Below are positions 7,885 to 14,456 of a stretch of DNA of 20,057 nt, in pieces. The translations under genes and the position numbers were made by a program. The notes under the pieces are model-generated. The model made no database searches, was not told where the DNA came from, and worked only from the letters and a program-made list of their open reading frames with translations. Positions within the stretch are counted from its first letter, which is position 1. The number at the start of each line of letters is the position of its first letter. Source of the DNA: an uncultured bacterium (GTDB lineage Bacteria > Patescibacteriota > Minisyncoccia > Phycocordibacterales > CAIZLB01); assembly GCA_903952785.1 (NCBI GenBank), contig CAJBHC010000026.1, positions 1-20,057 on the forward strand, given 5' to 3'.

Positions 7885-8355
7885 TCAGGCAGCGACCACT
7901 TCAGTTCCTTTGTCAGTAGTTTTCGCCATCAACTTTTCCATGGTTTCTCGGATGACTTCGATGTGATCAATACCACCAGCAAGGTGGTCTTCCGAACTGA
8001 AATGAGAGAGTGCCTTCTCGAGGGGCATCAGATTAAAAACGTCCTCACCCTTTTGCGGAAAGCCACTGTGGATTTGAACGAGATGCAGATCTTGAGATAG
8101 TTCGTGGTTGTGAATAGTGAAGTTCTTGATGCCGTAGGAGGCAACAAACCTACAGATTGATCTCCTCCGCTTCTCTTTGAGTTTTCCTGCCACCCCTTTC
8201 GTTTTGGTGTAAACCACGCTCAGCGGGTGGAATTGAATTTTGACGCTCTTGCCCTTCTTGACCGGGATTTCTTGCCTGTGAAGGTACAGGTAAGCACGTT
8301 TTTTGTCTGATTCGATTGAGAACATCACGATTGTGTGTGTTTTTCTCATACTCAT
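7885..8355 (-). CDS. Unrecognised 156-residue soluble protein, G+C-rich relative to neighbours
   Basis: No family recognised. The protein is basic in its first half (KKGKSVKIQF, KLKEKRRRSICRF), contains several histidines, and has no signal peptide or membrane segment. It is therefore probably cytoplasmic, and the basic patch could contact nucleic acid (inference only). Lines counted by eye are about 47-50% G+C, above the flanking genes. It is the only annotated chromosomal gene here that ends with TGA. A promoter-like pair (8429-8458) and a strong terminator (7822-7862) bracket it as a single-gene unit. The start could be the ATG at 8355 or the one at 8349 (MRKTHT). No SD precedes either. 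A 16-codon upstream reading frame ends in an ATGA overlap with the first ATG. Confidence 0.65.
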   Translation of the reverse strand: MSMRKTHTIVMFSIESDKKRAYLYLHRQEIPVKKGKSVKIQFHPLSVVYTKTKGVAGKLKEKRRRSICRFVASYGIKNFTIHNHELSQDLHLVQIHSGFPQKGEDVFNLMPLEKALSHFSSEDHLAGGIDHIEVIRETMEKLMAKTTDKGTEVVAA

Positions 8356-8402
8356 GGTATCTGGTATTTCTTGGTTACGGTTGTTTGTTCGAATTTATTC
8401 AT
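8352..8402 (-). CDS. Possible 16-residue upstream ORF overlapping the 7885 gene start
   Basis: On the minus strand an ATG at 8402 opens the frame MNKFEQTTVTKKYQIP. Its TGA stop (8352-8354) overlaps the ATG of the next gene as ATGA, the arrangement typical of translational coupling. It lies inside the leader predicted from the promoter at 8429-8458. There is no SD, and a frame this short can arise by chance. Confidence 0.25.
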   Translation of the reverse strand: MNKFEQTTVTKKYQIP

Positions 8403-8428
8403 GGCACCGAAAGATCCGGTCCGAGAAT

Positions 8429-8458
8429 AATATAACCATACTTTGTTAGTTTTGTAAA
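8429..8458 (-). promoter_or_regulatory. Probable promoter of the 7885 gene
   Basis: On the minus strand TTTACA (8458-8453), an 18-bp spacer and TATATT (8434-8429) match the -35 and -10 consensus at five of six positions each. Transcription would start near 8422, leaving a leader of about 67 bases before the ATG at 8355. Confidence 0.55.
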
Positions 8459-8523
8459 CCTAAAAGCAAATTTTCAAGTTAATAAGTATAAAACCGCATT
8501 AATCTTTAGTCTTTTTACCTAAA

Positions 8524-9414
8524 TTAGTTTGTTGATGAGTTGTTTTTACGTGATCCAATCAAGTACGTCTGAATATTATTCTTATGTTGCTCATAAGTTT
8601 TGGAACAGTGGATTTTTCTATTTTTATCGTGCAAGTAAAACATACAGTCTGTTTTTTGTGGGGCGTAAGCGGCCTTCAGCGCATCGATGCTAATGTTTGA
8701 AATAGCAGTAGGAGGTAGGCCTAGATTTGAATAGGTATTGTATGGAGAATCGATCTTCTTATCTGCTGACACAACCTTTGGCCACCAATCCTCAGAGCTT
8801 CCTTTTGCATATTGAAGCGTTGCATCCATTCCAAGTGTCATGCCTTTAAATAATCTATTCCAAATTACACCGGAAATTAAATTCATATCCTTTGGTCCTG
8901 CTGCCTCTCTTTGAATTATTGAGGCAATTCTAACTGCGGTTTCTAGATTAATTTTTTGAGTACCTGACTTTATTTTCTTGTCTCCTAGAACTTTAGTGCT
9001 GACCTGCTTATTAAATTCCGCCATACCTTGATCAGCCACTTCTTTGCCTTTGGCATCAACATTAATCCAGTATGATCCAGGCATAAAGAACCCCTCCATG
9101 GTGCCTTCATCATCCTTAGGAGCAGAGTCTATAAATTCTTGCTTATCTGCTTCAGTCCACGCTATAGTTGAGGCGATTTTATCTGCGATTTCTTCAATTC
9201 TCATACCAGGGCTTATTGTCACATATCTAACGTATGGGTTGGCTAGGTTAAAATAAAAGGAGAGGGGGTTGTTGCCGTTTAGATTTGACTCTGAGTATAT
9301 AATGGTCATGCTGAAAATAAAGCCAATTATTGCGATTAGAGTCAGGCTTTTCCATCTATGTTTGACCTTGTTATTAGGCCTTCTTTGGGGTTTAGATGTA
9401 CTTCTTTGAATCAT
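8524..9414 (-). CDS. mltG: Endolytic murein transglycosylase MltG (YceG-like)
   Basis: Cuts nascent peptidoglycan glycan strands at the outer face of the cytoplasmic membrane and is thought to release or terminate new strands. The protein has 296 residues. A basic N-terminus (1-22) is followed by one membrane anchor (about 23-41) and then the YceG domain. Family motifs visible are EGFFMPGSYWI (107-117, the usual EGFLFPDTY region), the SIIQREA segment with the expected catalytic glutamate E170, WNRLFKGMTLGMDATLQYA (185-203), SPYNTYSNLGLPPTAISN (223-240) and AAYAPQ, with FYLHD near the C-terminus. The LysM-like N-terminal part is short, as is usual in the family. It is divergent from the ECF sigma factor gene. 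Its -10 box ends 8 bases before the ATG, so a leaderless or near-leaderless mRNA is likely. Confidence 0.93.
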   Translation of the reverse strand: MIQRSTSKPQRRPNNKVKHRWKSLTLIAIIGFIFSMTIIYSESNLNGNNPLSFYFNLANPYVRYVTISPGMRIEEIADKIASTIAWTEADKQEFIDSAPKDDEGTMEGFFMPGSYWINVDAKGKEVADQGMAEFNKQVSTKVLGDKKIKSGTQKINLETAVRIASIIQREAAGPKDMNLISGVIWNRLFKGMTLGMDATLQYAKGSSEDWWPKVVSADKKIDSPYNTYSNLGLPPTAISNISIDALKAAYAPQKTDCMFYLHDKNRKIHCSKTYEQHKNNIQTYLIGSRKNNSSTN

Positions 9415-9418
9415 ATGA

Positions 9419-9431
9419 TACTATTATAGTA
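9419..9431. promoter_or_regulatory. 13-bp palindrome covering the mltG -10 box
   Basis: TACTAT-T-ATAGTA is a perfect inverted repeat with 6-base arms, centred at 9425 and overlapping the mltG TATAAT. It could be an operator for a dimeric repressor. AT-rich -10 regions produce such palindromes by chance fairly easily. Confidence 0.3.
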
Positions 9432-9451
9432 CATGATGTAATAAAGGTGAA
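9423..9451 (-). promoter_or_regulatory. Promoter of mltG
   Basis: On the minus strand TTCACC (9451-9446), a 17-bp spacer and a perfect TATAAT (9428-9423) precede the ATG at 9414. Transcription would start near 9416, about 2 bases before the start codon. TACGGGGT abuts the -35 region. Confidence 0.6.
9434..9442 (+). promoter_or_regulatory. Possible extended -10 promoter for the sigma factor operon
   Basis: TG-A-TGTAAT is an extended -10 with five of six matches. Transcription would start near 9449, leaving about 20 bases before the ATG at 9470. AAAGGTGA at 9443-9450 is SD-like but too far from the start codon to serve it. Confidence 0.25.
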
Positions 9452-9469
9452 CCCCGTACGTCATAATCT

Positions 9470-9997
9470 ATGTCTAGAAAGACACATATAAGCCAACTTA
9501 AAAAGGACTTTTCCAAAACGTATGATGAGCATTCGGATGCTATATTCAGATATGCATATTTTAAGCTCTCAGATTCGGAAAAGGCTAAAGATGTTGTTCA
9601 AGACACATTTGTTAAGTTTTGGGAGTACATTTCAGCAGATGTAGAAAGCGAGTTACAAAACGTAAAAGCCCTTTTGTACAGAATCGCCTTAAATACAATA
9701 ATAGACCTCTATAGAAAGCGTAAAACCTTTTCCTTGGACACTTTGGCAGATGATGGGTTTGACCCCACGTATGAGCCAGAGAAAGACGTCTTTGAAAGGC
9801 ATGAAGCAGAGGCGGTACTTAAGGTAATAAATGAGCTTGGTGAAGATGATAGAAATATCATGTTCATGCGCTACATTGAAGGGCTGTCGTTTGATGATAT
9901 CGCTGAGGTGGTGGGGGATAGAGCAAACACCATTGCTGTTAAGGTACACAGATTGTTAAAGCAGTTAAGACAATCTTTAAATATAACAGAAGAATAA
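9470..9997 (+). CDS. ECF-type RNA polymerase sigma-70 family sigma factor
   Basis: 175 residues, normal length for a two-domain (sigma2-sigma4) alternative sigma factor that directs RNA polymerase to a specific promoter set. Region 2 spans about 15-85, with DAIFRYAYFKLSDSEKAKDV and VQDTFVKFWEYI, followed by the region 2.3/2.4-like ALLYRIALNTIIDLYRKRK. Region 4 spans about 114-170, with INELGEDDRNIMFMRYIEGL and the helix-turn-helix FDDIAEVVGDRANTIAVKVHR. The next gene starts 3 bases after the stop, so the two are almost certainly co-transcribed. Its product has a membrane helix, as expected for an anti-sigma or membrane sensor partner. ATG 9470 is the only reasonable start. No ECF-type autoregulatory promoter with correct spacing was found. 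Confidence 0.92.
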   Translation: MSRKTHISQLKKDFSKTYDEHSDAIFRYAYFKLSDSEKAKDVVQDTFVKFWEYISADVESELQNVKALLYRIALNTIIDLYRKRKTFSLDTLADDGFDPTYEPEKDVFERHEAEAVLKVINELGEDDRNIMFMRYIEGLSFDDIAEVVGDRANTIAVKVHRLLKQLRQSLNITEE

Positions 9998-10000
9998 AAC

Positions 10001-11350
10001 ATGATCGAAAACAAGATTAACAACTTAAAAGATAAACTTACAAACATTCACATGTCAGCTGATGATAAGCATGAGGTTTTTAAGCGTATTTCTCTTGTTG
10101 TTGATAAGATTGAAGCTGTTTCTTCTGAGTTCCATAAGGCTCCTGTACTTTCTCCGTTTTCTAATAAAGAAAATATCTTTGGTGGCAGGTTTGGTAGCCG
10201 TTTTGCATCAAATATCTTTGTATACGTTAGACAAAGAAAATTTGTTCCATCTCTTGTCATAGTTCTCTTACTTTGTGCCACTGGCGGTGTTTCTGCTTTT
10301 GCAGAGGATGCTCTACCTGGGGATTATTTGTATTTATTAAAAGTTAATGTAAATGAGCAGGTCAAGGGTGTTGTTGCCGTAACACCTGAGGCAAAGGCTC
10401 GTCTTGCAGTTGAAACAACAGAAAGAAGACTCCAAGAAGCGGTCATTCTTTCTTCACAAGGTAAATTAACTGATGCAAGAAAGCAAATTATACAAGGACA
10501 ATTAAGCAAAAACGCAACAGACGTTAAAAATAGTGTTGCAGATTTAGTAGCTTCAGACAACATTTCAGTTGCGCAAGAAGTGGCTATTAACTTTGAAGCA
10601 TCATTGAAGACTCACGAGCTAATTTTAGAGACTCTTACAAAGAACGCAGAAGATGCAAAGAACGGTACTTCCACATTAGCTTTTACTACTTCTACAATCG
10701 TTAATGCCAGTTCAACGGAAGTAACTGTCGCAACTACAACCATAAATGCAAATACATCGCTAGGTACAACAACTGAGAAGGTTTCAGAGACTCAAACTTC
10801 ATCAACTGTTGTGGCACAGCCCATTAACACTTTAATGCAAGATATTAGACAAGAAATAAATTCTAATACAAAAATGAGAGAAGAGTTATCTCTGAAGGAA
10901 ATCATTGGAGCAACAGATCCCACAAGGATTGGAGATAAGATTAAATCAGTGAAGGCAAAATATTCTGATTTAGCTTATCAAAGAAAAACTTTAACTGATT
11001 TAAGCCCTGCTTCAATTAAATTATTTGATACTTATTTGGCTACTGCATCTTCTACAATAAATAGTGCTGAGACCGCTTTGCAAAAGAATGATTTGGTTAA
11101 ATCAATGACTGCGCTTCAACAAGCTGTTAAGTCCCTAAGTGACTCTGATTCACTTCTCTCAATTGAACTGAATAGCAAGCCGGAGGTTAGAAAAGCGCTA
11201 GAGTTAATTGATATAAACAAACTTTTAAATTCAATACACTCAGATGACTCAAATTCCCCGTCTAATTCAACAAGTACGGTTTCAACTTCAATAACTGGAA
11301 CTTCAACTGACGCAGTACTTGGAACAAGTACAATATCTTCTGCTATTTAA
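10001..11350 (+). CDS. Membrane protein with DUF5667-like domain, probable partner of the ECF sigma factor
   Basis: 449 residues. A cytoplasmic N-terminal segment (1-78) is followed by one membrane helix (about 81-101, FVPSLVIVLLLCATGGVSAFA). The outside region begins EDALPGDYLYLLKVNVNEQV and continues with ARLAVETTERRLQEA, the pattern of DUF5667. A Ser/Thr-rich linker (about 220-270) leads to a second helical region (about 275-405) and a Ser/Thr-rich tail. Translational proximity to the sigma gene (3-base gap) and the single-pass topology suggest the cytoplasmic N-terminus binds the sigma factor. No zinc anti-sigma motif (HxxxCxxC) is present, so this role is inference from context. The Thr/Ser-rich stretches could be surface-exposed spacers. 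Confidence 0.8.
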   Translation: MIENKINNLKDKLTNIHMSADDKHEVFKRISLVVDKIEAVSSEFHKAPVLSPFSNKENIFGGRFGSRFASNIFVYVRQRKFVPSLVIVLLLCATGGVSAFAEDALPGDYLYLLKVNVNEQVKGVVAVTPEAKARLAVETTERRLQEAVILSSQGKLTDARKQIIQGQLSKNATDVKNSVADLVASDNISVAQEVAINFEASLKTHELILETLTKNAEDAKNGTSTLAFTTSTIVNASSTEVTVATTTINANTSLGTTTEKVSETQTSSTVVAQPINTLMQDIRQEINSNTKMREELSLKEIIGATDPTRIGDKIKSVKAKYSDLAYQRKTLTDLSPASIKLFDTYLATASSTINSAETALQKNDLVKSMTALQQAVKSLSDSDSLLSIELNSKPEVRKALELIDINKLLNSIHSDDSNSPSNSTSTVSTSITGTSTDAVLGTSTISSAI

Positions 11351-11387
11351 TCAGAGTTTAATCAAGGGTGTGAAATATTTGAATCTC

Positions 11388-11396
11388 TGTTAAAAT
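11388..11396 (+). promoter_or_regulatory. Extended -10 promoter for the 77-residue protein gene
   Basis: TG-T-TAAAAT is an extended -10 element ending 10 bases before the ATG at 11407. Transcription would begin near 11403, leaving a leader of about 4 bases. No good -35 is visible. Confidence 0.4.
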
Positions 11397-11406
11397 ACCT
11401 AACACT

Positions 11407-11640
11407 ATGTCATTTTTTCAAAATATGTTAATGAAGCAGATGCTTAAAAAGCAAATGAAGGGAATTCCACCAGATGAGCAAGAAAAGATTCTTAAAGCAA
11501 TTGAAGAGAATCCAGATTTTTTTACTAATATTGCAACAGAGATACAAGTCAAGATGAAAACTGGTAAAAGCCAGATGGATGCAACTATGGAAGTTATGGG
11601 ACAACATCAGGAGAAGTTAAGGCAAATAATGGGGAAGTAG
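11407..11640 (+). CDS. Small, highly charged helical protein of unknown function
   Basis: 77 residues, Met-, Lys-, Gln- and Glu-rich (MLMKQMLKKQMKGIPPDEQEK). It probably forms two or three amphipathic helices broken at GIPP and NPDFF. No signal peptide or membrane segment is apparent. The -10 box just upstream implies its own nearly leaderless transcript, 56 bases after the DUF5667-like gene. A terminator-like hairpin follows at 11691. It looks like a real gene because of its regular amino acid composition and its well-placed start and stop, but no function can be assigned. Confidence 0.65.
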   Translation: MSFFQNMLMKQMLKKQMKGIPPDEQEKILKAIEENPDFFTNIATEIQVKMKTGKSQMDATMEVMGQHQEKLRQIMGK

Positions 11641-11690
11641 GTATTACATGCTATTTATACCCCTAGTTGGTATATAGGGTAATTTGTGTG

Positions 11691-11735
11691 TGTGGAATTA
11701 AAAGCAATTGTTTTTCCACATTATTTTATTTTATT
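11691..11735 (+). terminator. Terminator-like hairpin with T-rich tail
   Basis: TGTGGA (11691-11696) pairs with TCCACA (11715-11720), and inner AAAA (11700-11703) can pair with TTTT (11711-11714). The T-rich run TTATTTTATTTTATT follows. It lies 50 bases after the 77-residue gene. Confidence 0.55.
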
Positions 11736-11758
11736 ATATTACATTATATTTGTTGGTA

Positions 11759-11767
11759 TGATACAAT
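11759..11767 (+). promoter_or_regulatory. Extended -10 promoter of the response regulator gene
   Basis: TG-A-TACAAT is an extended -10 with five of six matches, about 30 bases before the ATG at 11798. GAGGA at 11783-11787 is a suitable SD, 10 bases before the start codon. Confidence 0.45.
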
Positions 11768-11797
11768 AAATATGTTTTTGATGAGGATAAATTATTT

Positions 11798-12145
11798 ATG
11801 GAAACCAAAAAAAAGAAAATTTTAGTATTGGAAGATGAAAAACCGTTAGCTCGCGCCCTTGAATTAAAATTAACTCATGAAGGTTTTGATGTTAAGACAG
11901 ATTCTAATGGCGAAAATGTTATTAGTTTTGTGGAGAAAGAAAATTTTGCACTTATCATCTGCGATATGGTAATGCCTAAATTTGATGGTTTTAAGGTGTT
12001 AGAAGTCCTCAAGGAGCATAAAATTAAAATACCAGTTATTGTCCTTACCAACCTCAGTCAACCTGAAGACGAAGATCGTGTTAGGAGTCTTGGTGCTGTT
12101 GATTTCTTAAGTAAACCACCCCAGGCTAACGCCGTGGGGCATTAA
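11798..12145 (+). CDS. Single-domain response regulator (CheY-like receiver), 3' end replaced by an insertion sequence
   Basis: Receiver domain that would be phosphorylated by a sensor kinase. Catalytic residues are visible: acidic pair E12/D13 (VLEDE), phospho-acceptor D56 (ICDMVMP), T84 (VLTN) and K106 (FLSK). The first 106 codons are native. An IS200/IS605-type element then joins, and the reading frame runs into it for nine foreign residues (PPQANAVGH) before a stop. The final helix (alpha5) is lost. The missing 17 codons lie at 12679-12732, and together they would give 123 residues, the usual length of a CheY-like protein. A receiver without alpha5 is unlikely to signal normally. Its position directly before pilB suggests a former role in pilus control (inference). 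Promoter and SD are at 11759 and 11783. Confidence 0.85.
   Translation: METKKKKILVLEDEKPLARALELKLTHEGFDVKTDSNGENVISFVEKENFALIICDMVMPKFDGFKVLEVLKEHKIKIPVIVLTNLSQPEDEDRVRSLGAVDFLSKPPQANAVGH
12119..12139. repeat. Subterminal hairpin at the right end of the insertion sequence
   Basis: CCCCA-GGC-TAAC-GCC-G-TGGGG forms an 8-bp stem with one bulged G and a 4-base loop, beginning 7 bases inside the element. Confidence 0.75.
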
Positions 12146-12151
12146 CATACC

Positions 12152-12592
12152 CTATCCAAACAGTTGAGCTGTTTGCCCTCCATCAGCATTGCCTTGATTT
12201 TCAATATAGCGTTTGATGGTATCTTGGTCTACGCCGACCGTGGAGACAAAGTATCCATCGGACCAAATACCGTCAGTGCCCCAGTATAGTTTTTTGAGGA
12301 AGGCAAACTGGGTTTTTAAATTTCTCGACGTATTGGTTTTAAGCAGACGAACCACACTACCCACTGACTCTTGTGGTGGAATAGAGATTAGCATATGAAC
12401 ATGATTTGTGTCGTGATTGATTTCTTTGATTCTAAGTCGTGGGTAGTGTTCTGTGACTTCGTAGAACTTCTGTTTTAAATGTTCCCATATACCTTCGTTC
12501 GCGATAGCGTTACGACGGTATTTGGTTACCAGTACTATGTGATAATCACAGAGGTAGACGCAGTGGTCGGCTCGCATGTATTCTTTCTTCAT
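12152..12592 (-). CDS. tnpA: IS200/IS605 family Y1 transposase TnpA
   Basis: 146 residues, the normal size for a tyrosine HUH single-strand transposase, which cuts and rejoins single-stranded DNA as a dimer. The metal-binding HUH motif is HVH at residues 64-66 (within HDTNHVHMLISIPP). The nucleophile is expected to be Y129 (TIKRYIENQG). Other family signatures are YHIVLVTKYRR (17-27), VGSVVRLLKTNTSR (77-90) and GIWSDGYFVSTVG (108-120). The gene is intact, so the element may still be active. Its start lies 82 bases inside the left end, and its stop lies 40 bases inside the right end. Confidence 0.95.
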   Translation of the reverse strand: MKKEYMRADHCVYLCDYHIVLVTKYRRNAIANEGIWEHLKQKFYEVTEHYPRLRIKEINHDTNHVHMLISIPPQESVGSVVRLLKTNTSRNLKTQFAFLKKLYWGTDGIWSDGYFVSTVGVDQDTIKRYIENQGNADGGQTAQLFG

Positions 12593-12639
12593 GTGACTAT
12601 TCTAACACACGGCATGCAGGATGGAGGGTACCACTGCAT

Positions 12640-12661
12640 CCCACGGGCTTACGCCACGGGG
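12640..12661. repeat. Subterminal hairpin at the left end of the insertion sequence
   Basis: The core GGC-TTAC-GCC (12646-12655) is flanked by an imperfect CCC/GGGG stem (12640-12642 with 12658-12661) that includes a bulge and a mismatch. It matches the other end in core and loop style. Confidence 0.65.
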
Positions 12662-12678
12662 AATTTGCGTGGATTAAA

Positions 12679-12732
12679 TCCAATGCACCAATTGCTGAAG
12701 TTGTAGAGCGTATTAAAAAACAGATTGGATAA
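12679..12732 (+). pseudogene. Orphaned 3' end of the response regulator gene
   Basis: Seventeen codons plus TAA encode SNAPIAEVVERIKKQIG, a typical receiver alpha5 helix. Joined directly after K106 of the truncated gene it reads FLSK-SNAPIAEVV, which is the expected receiver sequence. It is no longer connected to a start codon. Confidence 0.85.
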
Positions 12733-12735
12733 GTA

Positions 12736-12746
12736 AAGGAGGTGAT
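12736..12746 (+). promoter_or_regulatory. Perfect Shine-Dalgarno sequence without a matching gene start
   Basis: AAGGAGGTGAT is an exact complement of a typical bacterial 16S rRNA 3' end. The pilB ATG is 44 bases further on, and in-frame TAG at 12757 rules out an earlier pilB start. The only nearby frame is a 9-codon one from TTG 12746. Its job is unclear. Confidence 0.4.
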
Positions 12747-12789
12747 TGGGTAGGGATAGCTTTTTGACAAAATAATTAAAAACAAAAAT

Positions 12790-14442
12790 ATGAAATTTGA
12801 TCAAGATACAATAATAAAAATACTTCTAGATGGGAATTATATTGTAGAAGATGATGTTGAAAAGGCAAAAATCTATGCTGAGGAACACAGGGTTTCTCCC
12901 ACAGAGTATTTATTGTTGGAAGGGTTAACAAGTACTGATATTATAGGTCAGGCTATTGCTGAGTCTCTTAAAATGCCTTATGCTAACTTAAATTCTAATC
13001 CACCATCAAAAGAACAAGTTCTGTTAATACCAGAAGATATTGCAAAGAACTATCATATTGTAGTTTTTAATCAAGATGACTCTGGGGTGGTGATAGCAAC
13101 AGATAATATTGAAAATGAGTCTGATATAAAAACAGAATTAAGTTCATTGTTCCCTGATAAAGAGATGAAAATTAGTTTTGCGTTATCAGATGATATTGAT
13201 GCGGTCTTTGTAAATTATCAACAAGGTTTAAAAACAGAATTTTCAAAGATAATTGAATCAAAGGGCCGTGTAGCTCCAGAAATATTAGATCAAATTTTTG
13301 AAGATGCACTTTTGCTTAAGGCATCTGATATACATTGTGAACCACAAGAAAATAAGGTTGTAATCAGATTTAGAATAGATGGAATATTGCATGATGCTGG
13401 AGAGCTTCCAAGAGATTATTATGAGAATATTGTGAATCGCATCAAGGTTCAATCAAAACTTCGAATAGACGAGCATTTAAGTGCTCAAGACGGAGCTCTC
13501 CGCTATGTTTCAAAAAACTATCCTCATCCTGTTGATTTACGTGTATCCATTGTTCCAATCTTGGATGGTGAAAAAGTTGTAATTAGAGTTTTGTCATCTT
13601 ATGTTCGTGATCTCACCCTTAGTGATATTGGTTTATCTAAAGAGTTGCAAGATCAAATTTCAAAAAGTTCAAAAAAACCTTTTGGTATGATTTTGGTAAC
13701 CGGTCCTACTGGCTCTGGAAAGACAACTACACTTTACTCAATTATAAAGGTTATTAATACTCAGAAATCAAATATTACTACAATTGAAGATCCTGTTGAG
13801 TACAAGATTCAAGGAGTTAATCAAATTCAAGTAAACGCATTAACTAATCTAACTTTTGCAAAGGGATTGCGTGCTGTTACTAGACAAGATCCTAATGTTA
13901 TCTTTGTTGGAGAAATACGTGATCTTGAAACGGCCGACATCGCAGTGAACGCTGCACTTACCGGACACTTACTTCTTTCTACTTTTCACGCAAACAATGC
14001 AACAGCGGCAATCCCTCGTTTTATAGATATGGGTATTGAACCTTTTCTTGCGGGATCAACAGTTGAGCTTGTTATTGCGCAGCGTTTGGTTCGTAAGATT
14101 TGTGATTCATGTAAGGTTAGTGAATCATTTTCTAAGTCAAAGATTGAAAAGTTTGGACCAGAGGTAAGTAAATATTTTAATGGTAAATCTTATAATTTCT
14201 ACAAAGGAAAGGGATGCGGTAATTGTTCAAATACTGGCTTTAGAGGTCGTGTTGGTGTTTTTGAATTCTTAACAACATCTTCGGAGTTACAAGATTTGAT
14301 TGGTAAAAGTCCTTCAACTAAGGAAGTTTTTGAACTTGTTAGAAGTCAAGGATTCAAGACCATGTTTGAAGACGGAATTGATAAGGTAAAAGATGGAATG
14401 ACAACTTTAGAAGAATTATTAAGAGTTATTATTCCACAATAA
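12790..14442 (+). CDS. pilB: Type IV pilus assembly ATPase PilB (GspE family)
   Basis: Hexameric cytoplasmic ATPase that powers pilin insertion into the growing pilus, working on the PilC platform. The protein has 550 residues, typical length. The N-terminal T2SSE_N-like domain (about 1-150) is followed by the secretion ATPase core. Walker A is GPTGSGKTT (305-313) and the Asp box is TIEDPVEYKIQGVNQIQVN. Walker B is VIFVGEIRD (370-378) and the His box is STFHANNA (397-404). A zinc-type tetracysteine site is formed by C438/C441 and C476/C479. LRLR-like arginine-rich segments (VKVQSKLRIDEHLSAQDG) are present. It lies 14 bases before pilC, clearly one operon. No SD is seen directly before the ATG, but the alternative upstream frame is closed by a stop. 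Confidence 0.95.
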   Translation: MKFDQDTIIKILLDGNYIVEDDVEKAKIYAEEHRVSPTEYLLLEGLTSTDIIGQAIAESLKMPYANLNSNPPSKEQVLLIPEDIAKNYHIVVFNQDDSGVVIATDNIENESDIKTELSSLFPDKEMKISFALSDDIDAVFVNYQQGLKTEFSKIIESKGRVAPEILDQIFEDALLLKASDIHCEPQENKVVIRFRIDGILHDAGELPRDYYENIVNRIKVQSKLRIDEHLSAQDGALRYVSKNYPHPVDLRVSIVPILDGEKVVIRVLSSYVRDLTLSDIGLSKELQDQISKSSKKPFGMILVTGPTGSGKTTTLYSIIKVINTQKSNITTIEDPVEYKIQGVNQIQVNALTNLTFAKGLRAVTRQDPNVIFVGEIRDLETADIAVNAALTGHLLLSTFHANNATAAIPRFIDMGIEPFLAGSTVELVIAQRLVRKICDSCKVSESFSKSKIEKFGPEVSKYFNGKSYNFYKGKGCGNCSNTGFRGRVGVFEFLTTSSELQDLIGKSPSTKEVFELVRSQGFKTMFEDGIDKVKDGMTTLEELLRVIIPQ

Positions 14443-14456
14443 ATTAATTACTTATT

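Larger units (their letters stand above)
12112..12674 (-). mobile_element. IS200/IS605-type insertion sequence carrying only tnpA, inserted in the receiver gene
   Basis: About 563 bp, inserted without a target duplication beyond a 4-base identity (TAAA at 12112-12115 and 12675-12678) that leaves the exact ends ambiguous within 4 bases. On the element's own (minus) strand the target would be TTTA at the left end, and the right end also finishes in TTTA. Each end carries an imperfect hairpin with a GGC/GCC core. These are the subterminal palindromes that a Y1 single-strand transposase recognises. There is no tnpB, so it is the small IS200-like type. Deleting 563 bp restores the disrupted gene in frame, which fixes the boundaries well. 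Confidence 0.88.

Noticed and set aside
9446..9462. ECF-type promoter (GGTGAAC and CGTC) for sigma autoregulation
   Set aside because: The two elements are separated by about 6 bases, when around 16 are required.
12479..12785. ORFs on both strands across the left end of the insertion sequence and up to pilB
   Set aside because: They are out of frame with tnpA and the receiver remnant, span the element junction and show no protein-like features.
12764..12792. Perfect TTGACA upstream of pilB as a promoter
   Set aside because: The -10 position at 17-bp spacing falls on the start codon (AATATG, three of six matches), which would start transcription inside pilB.
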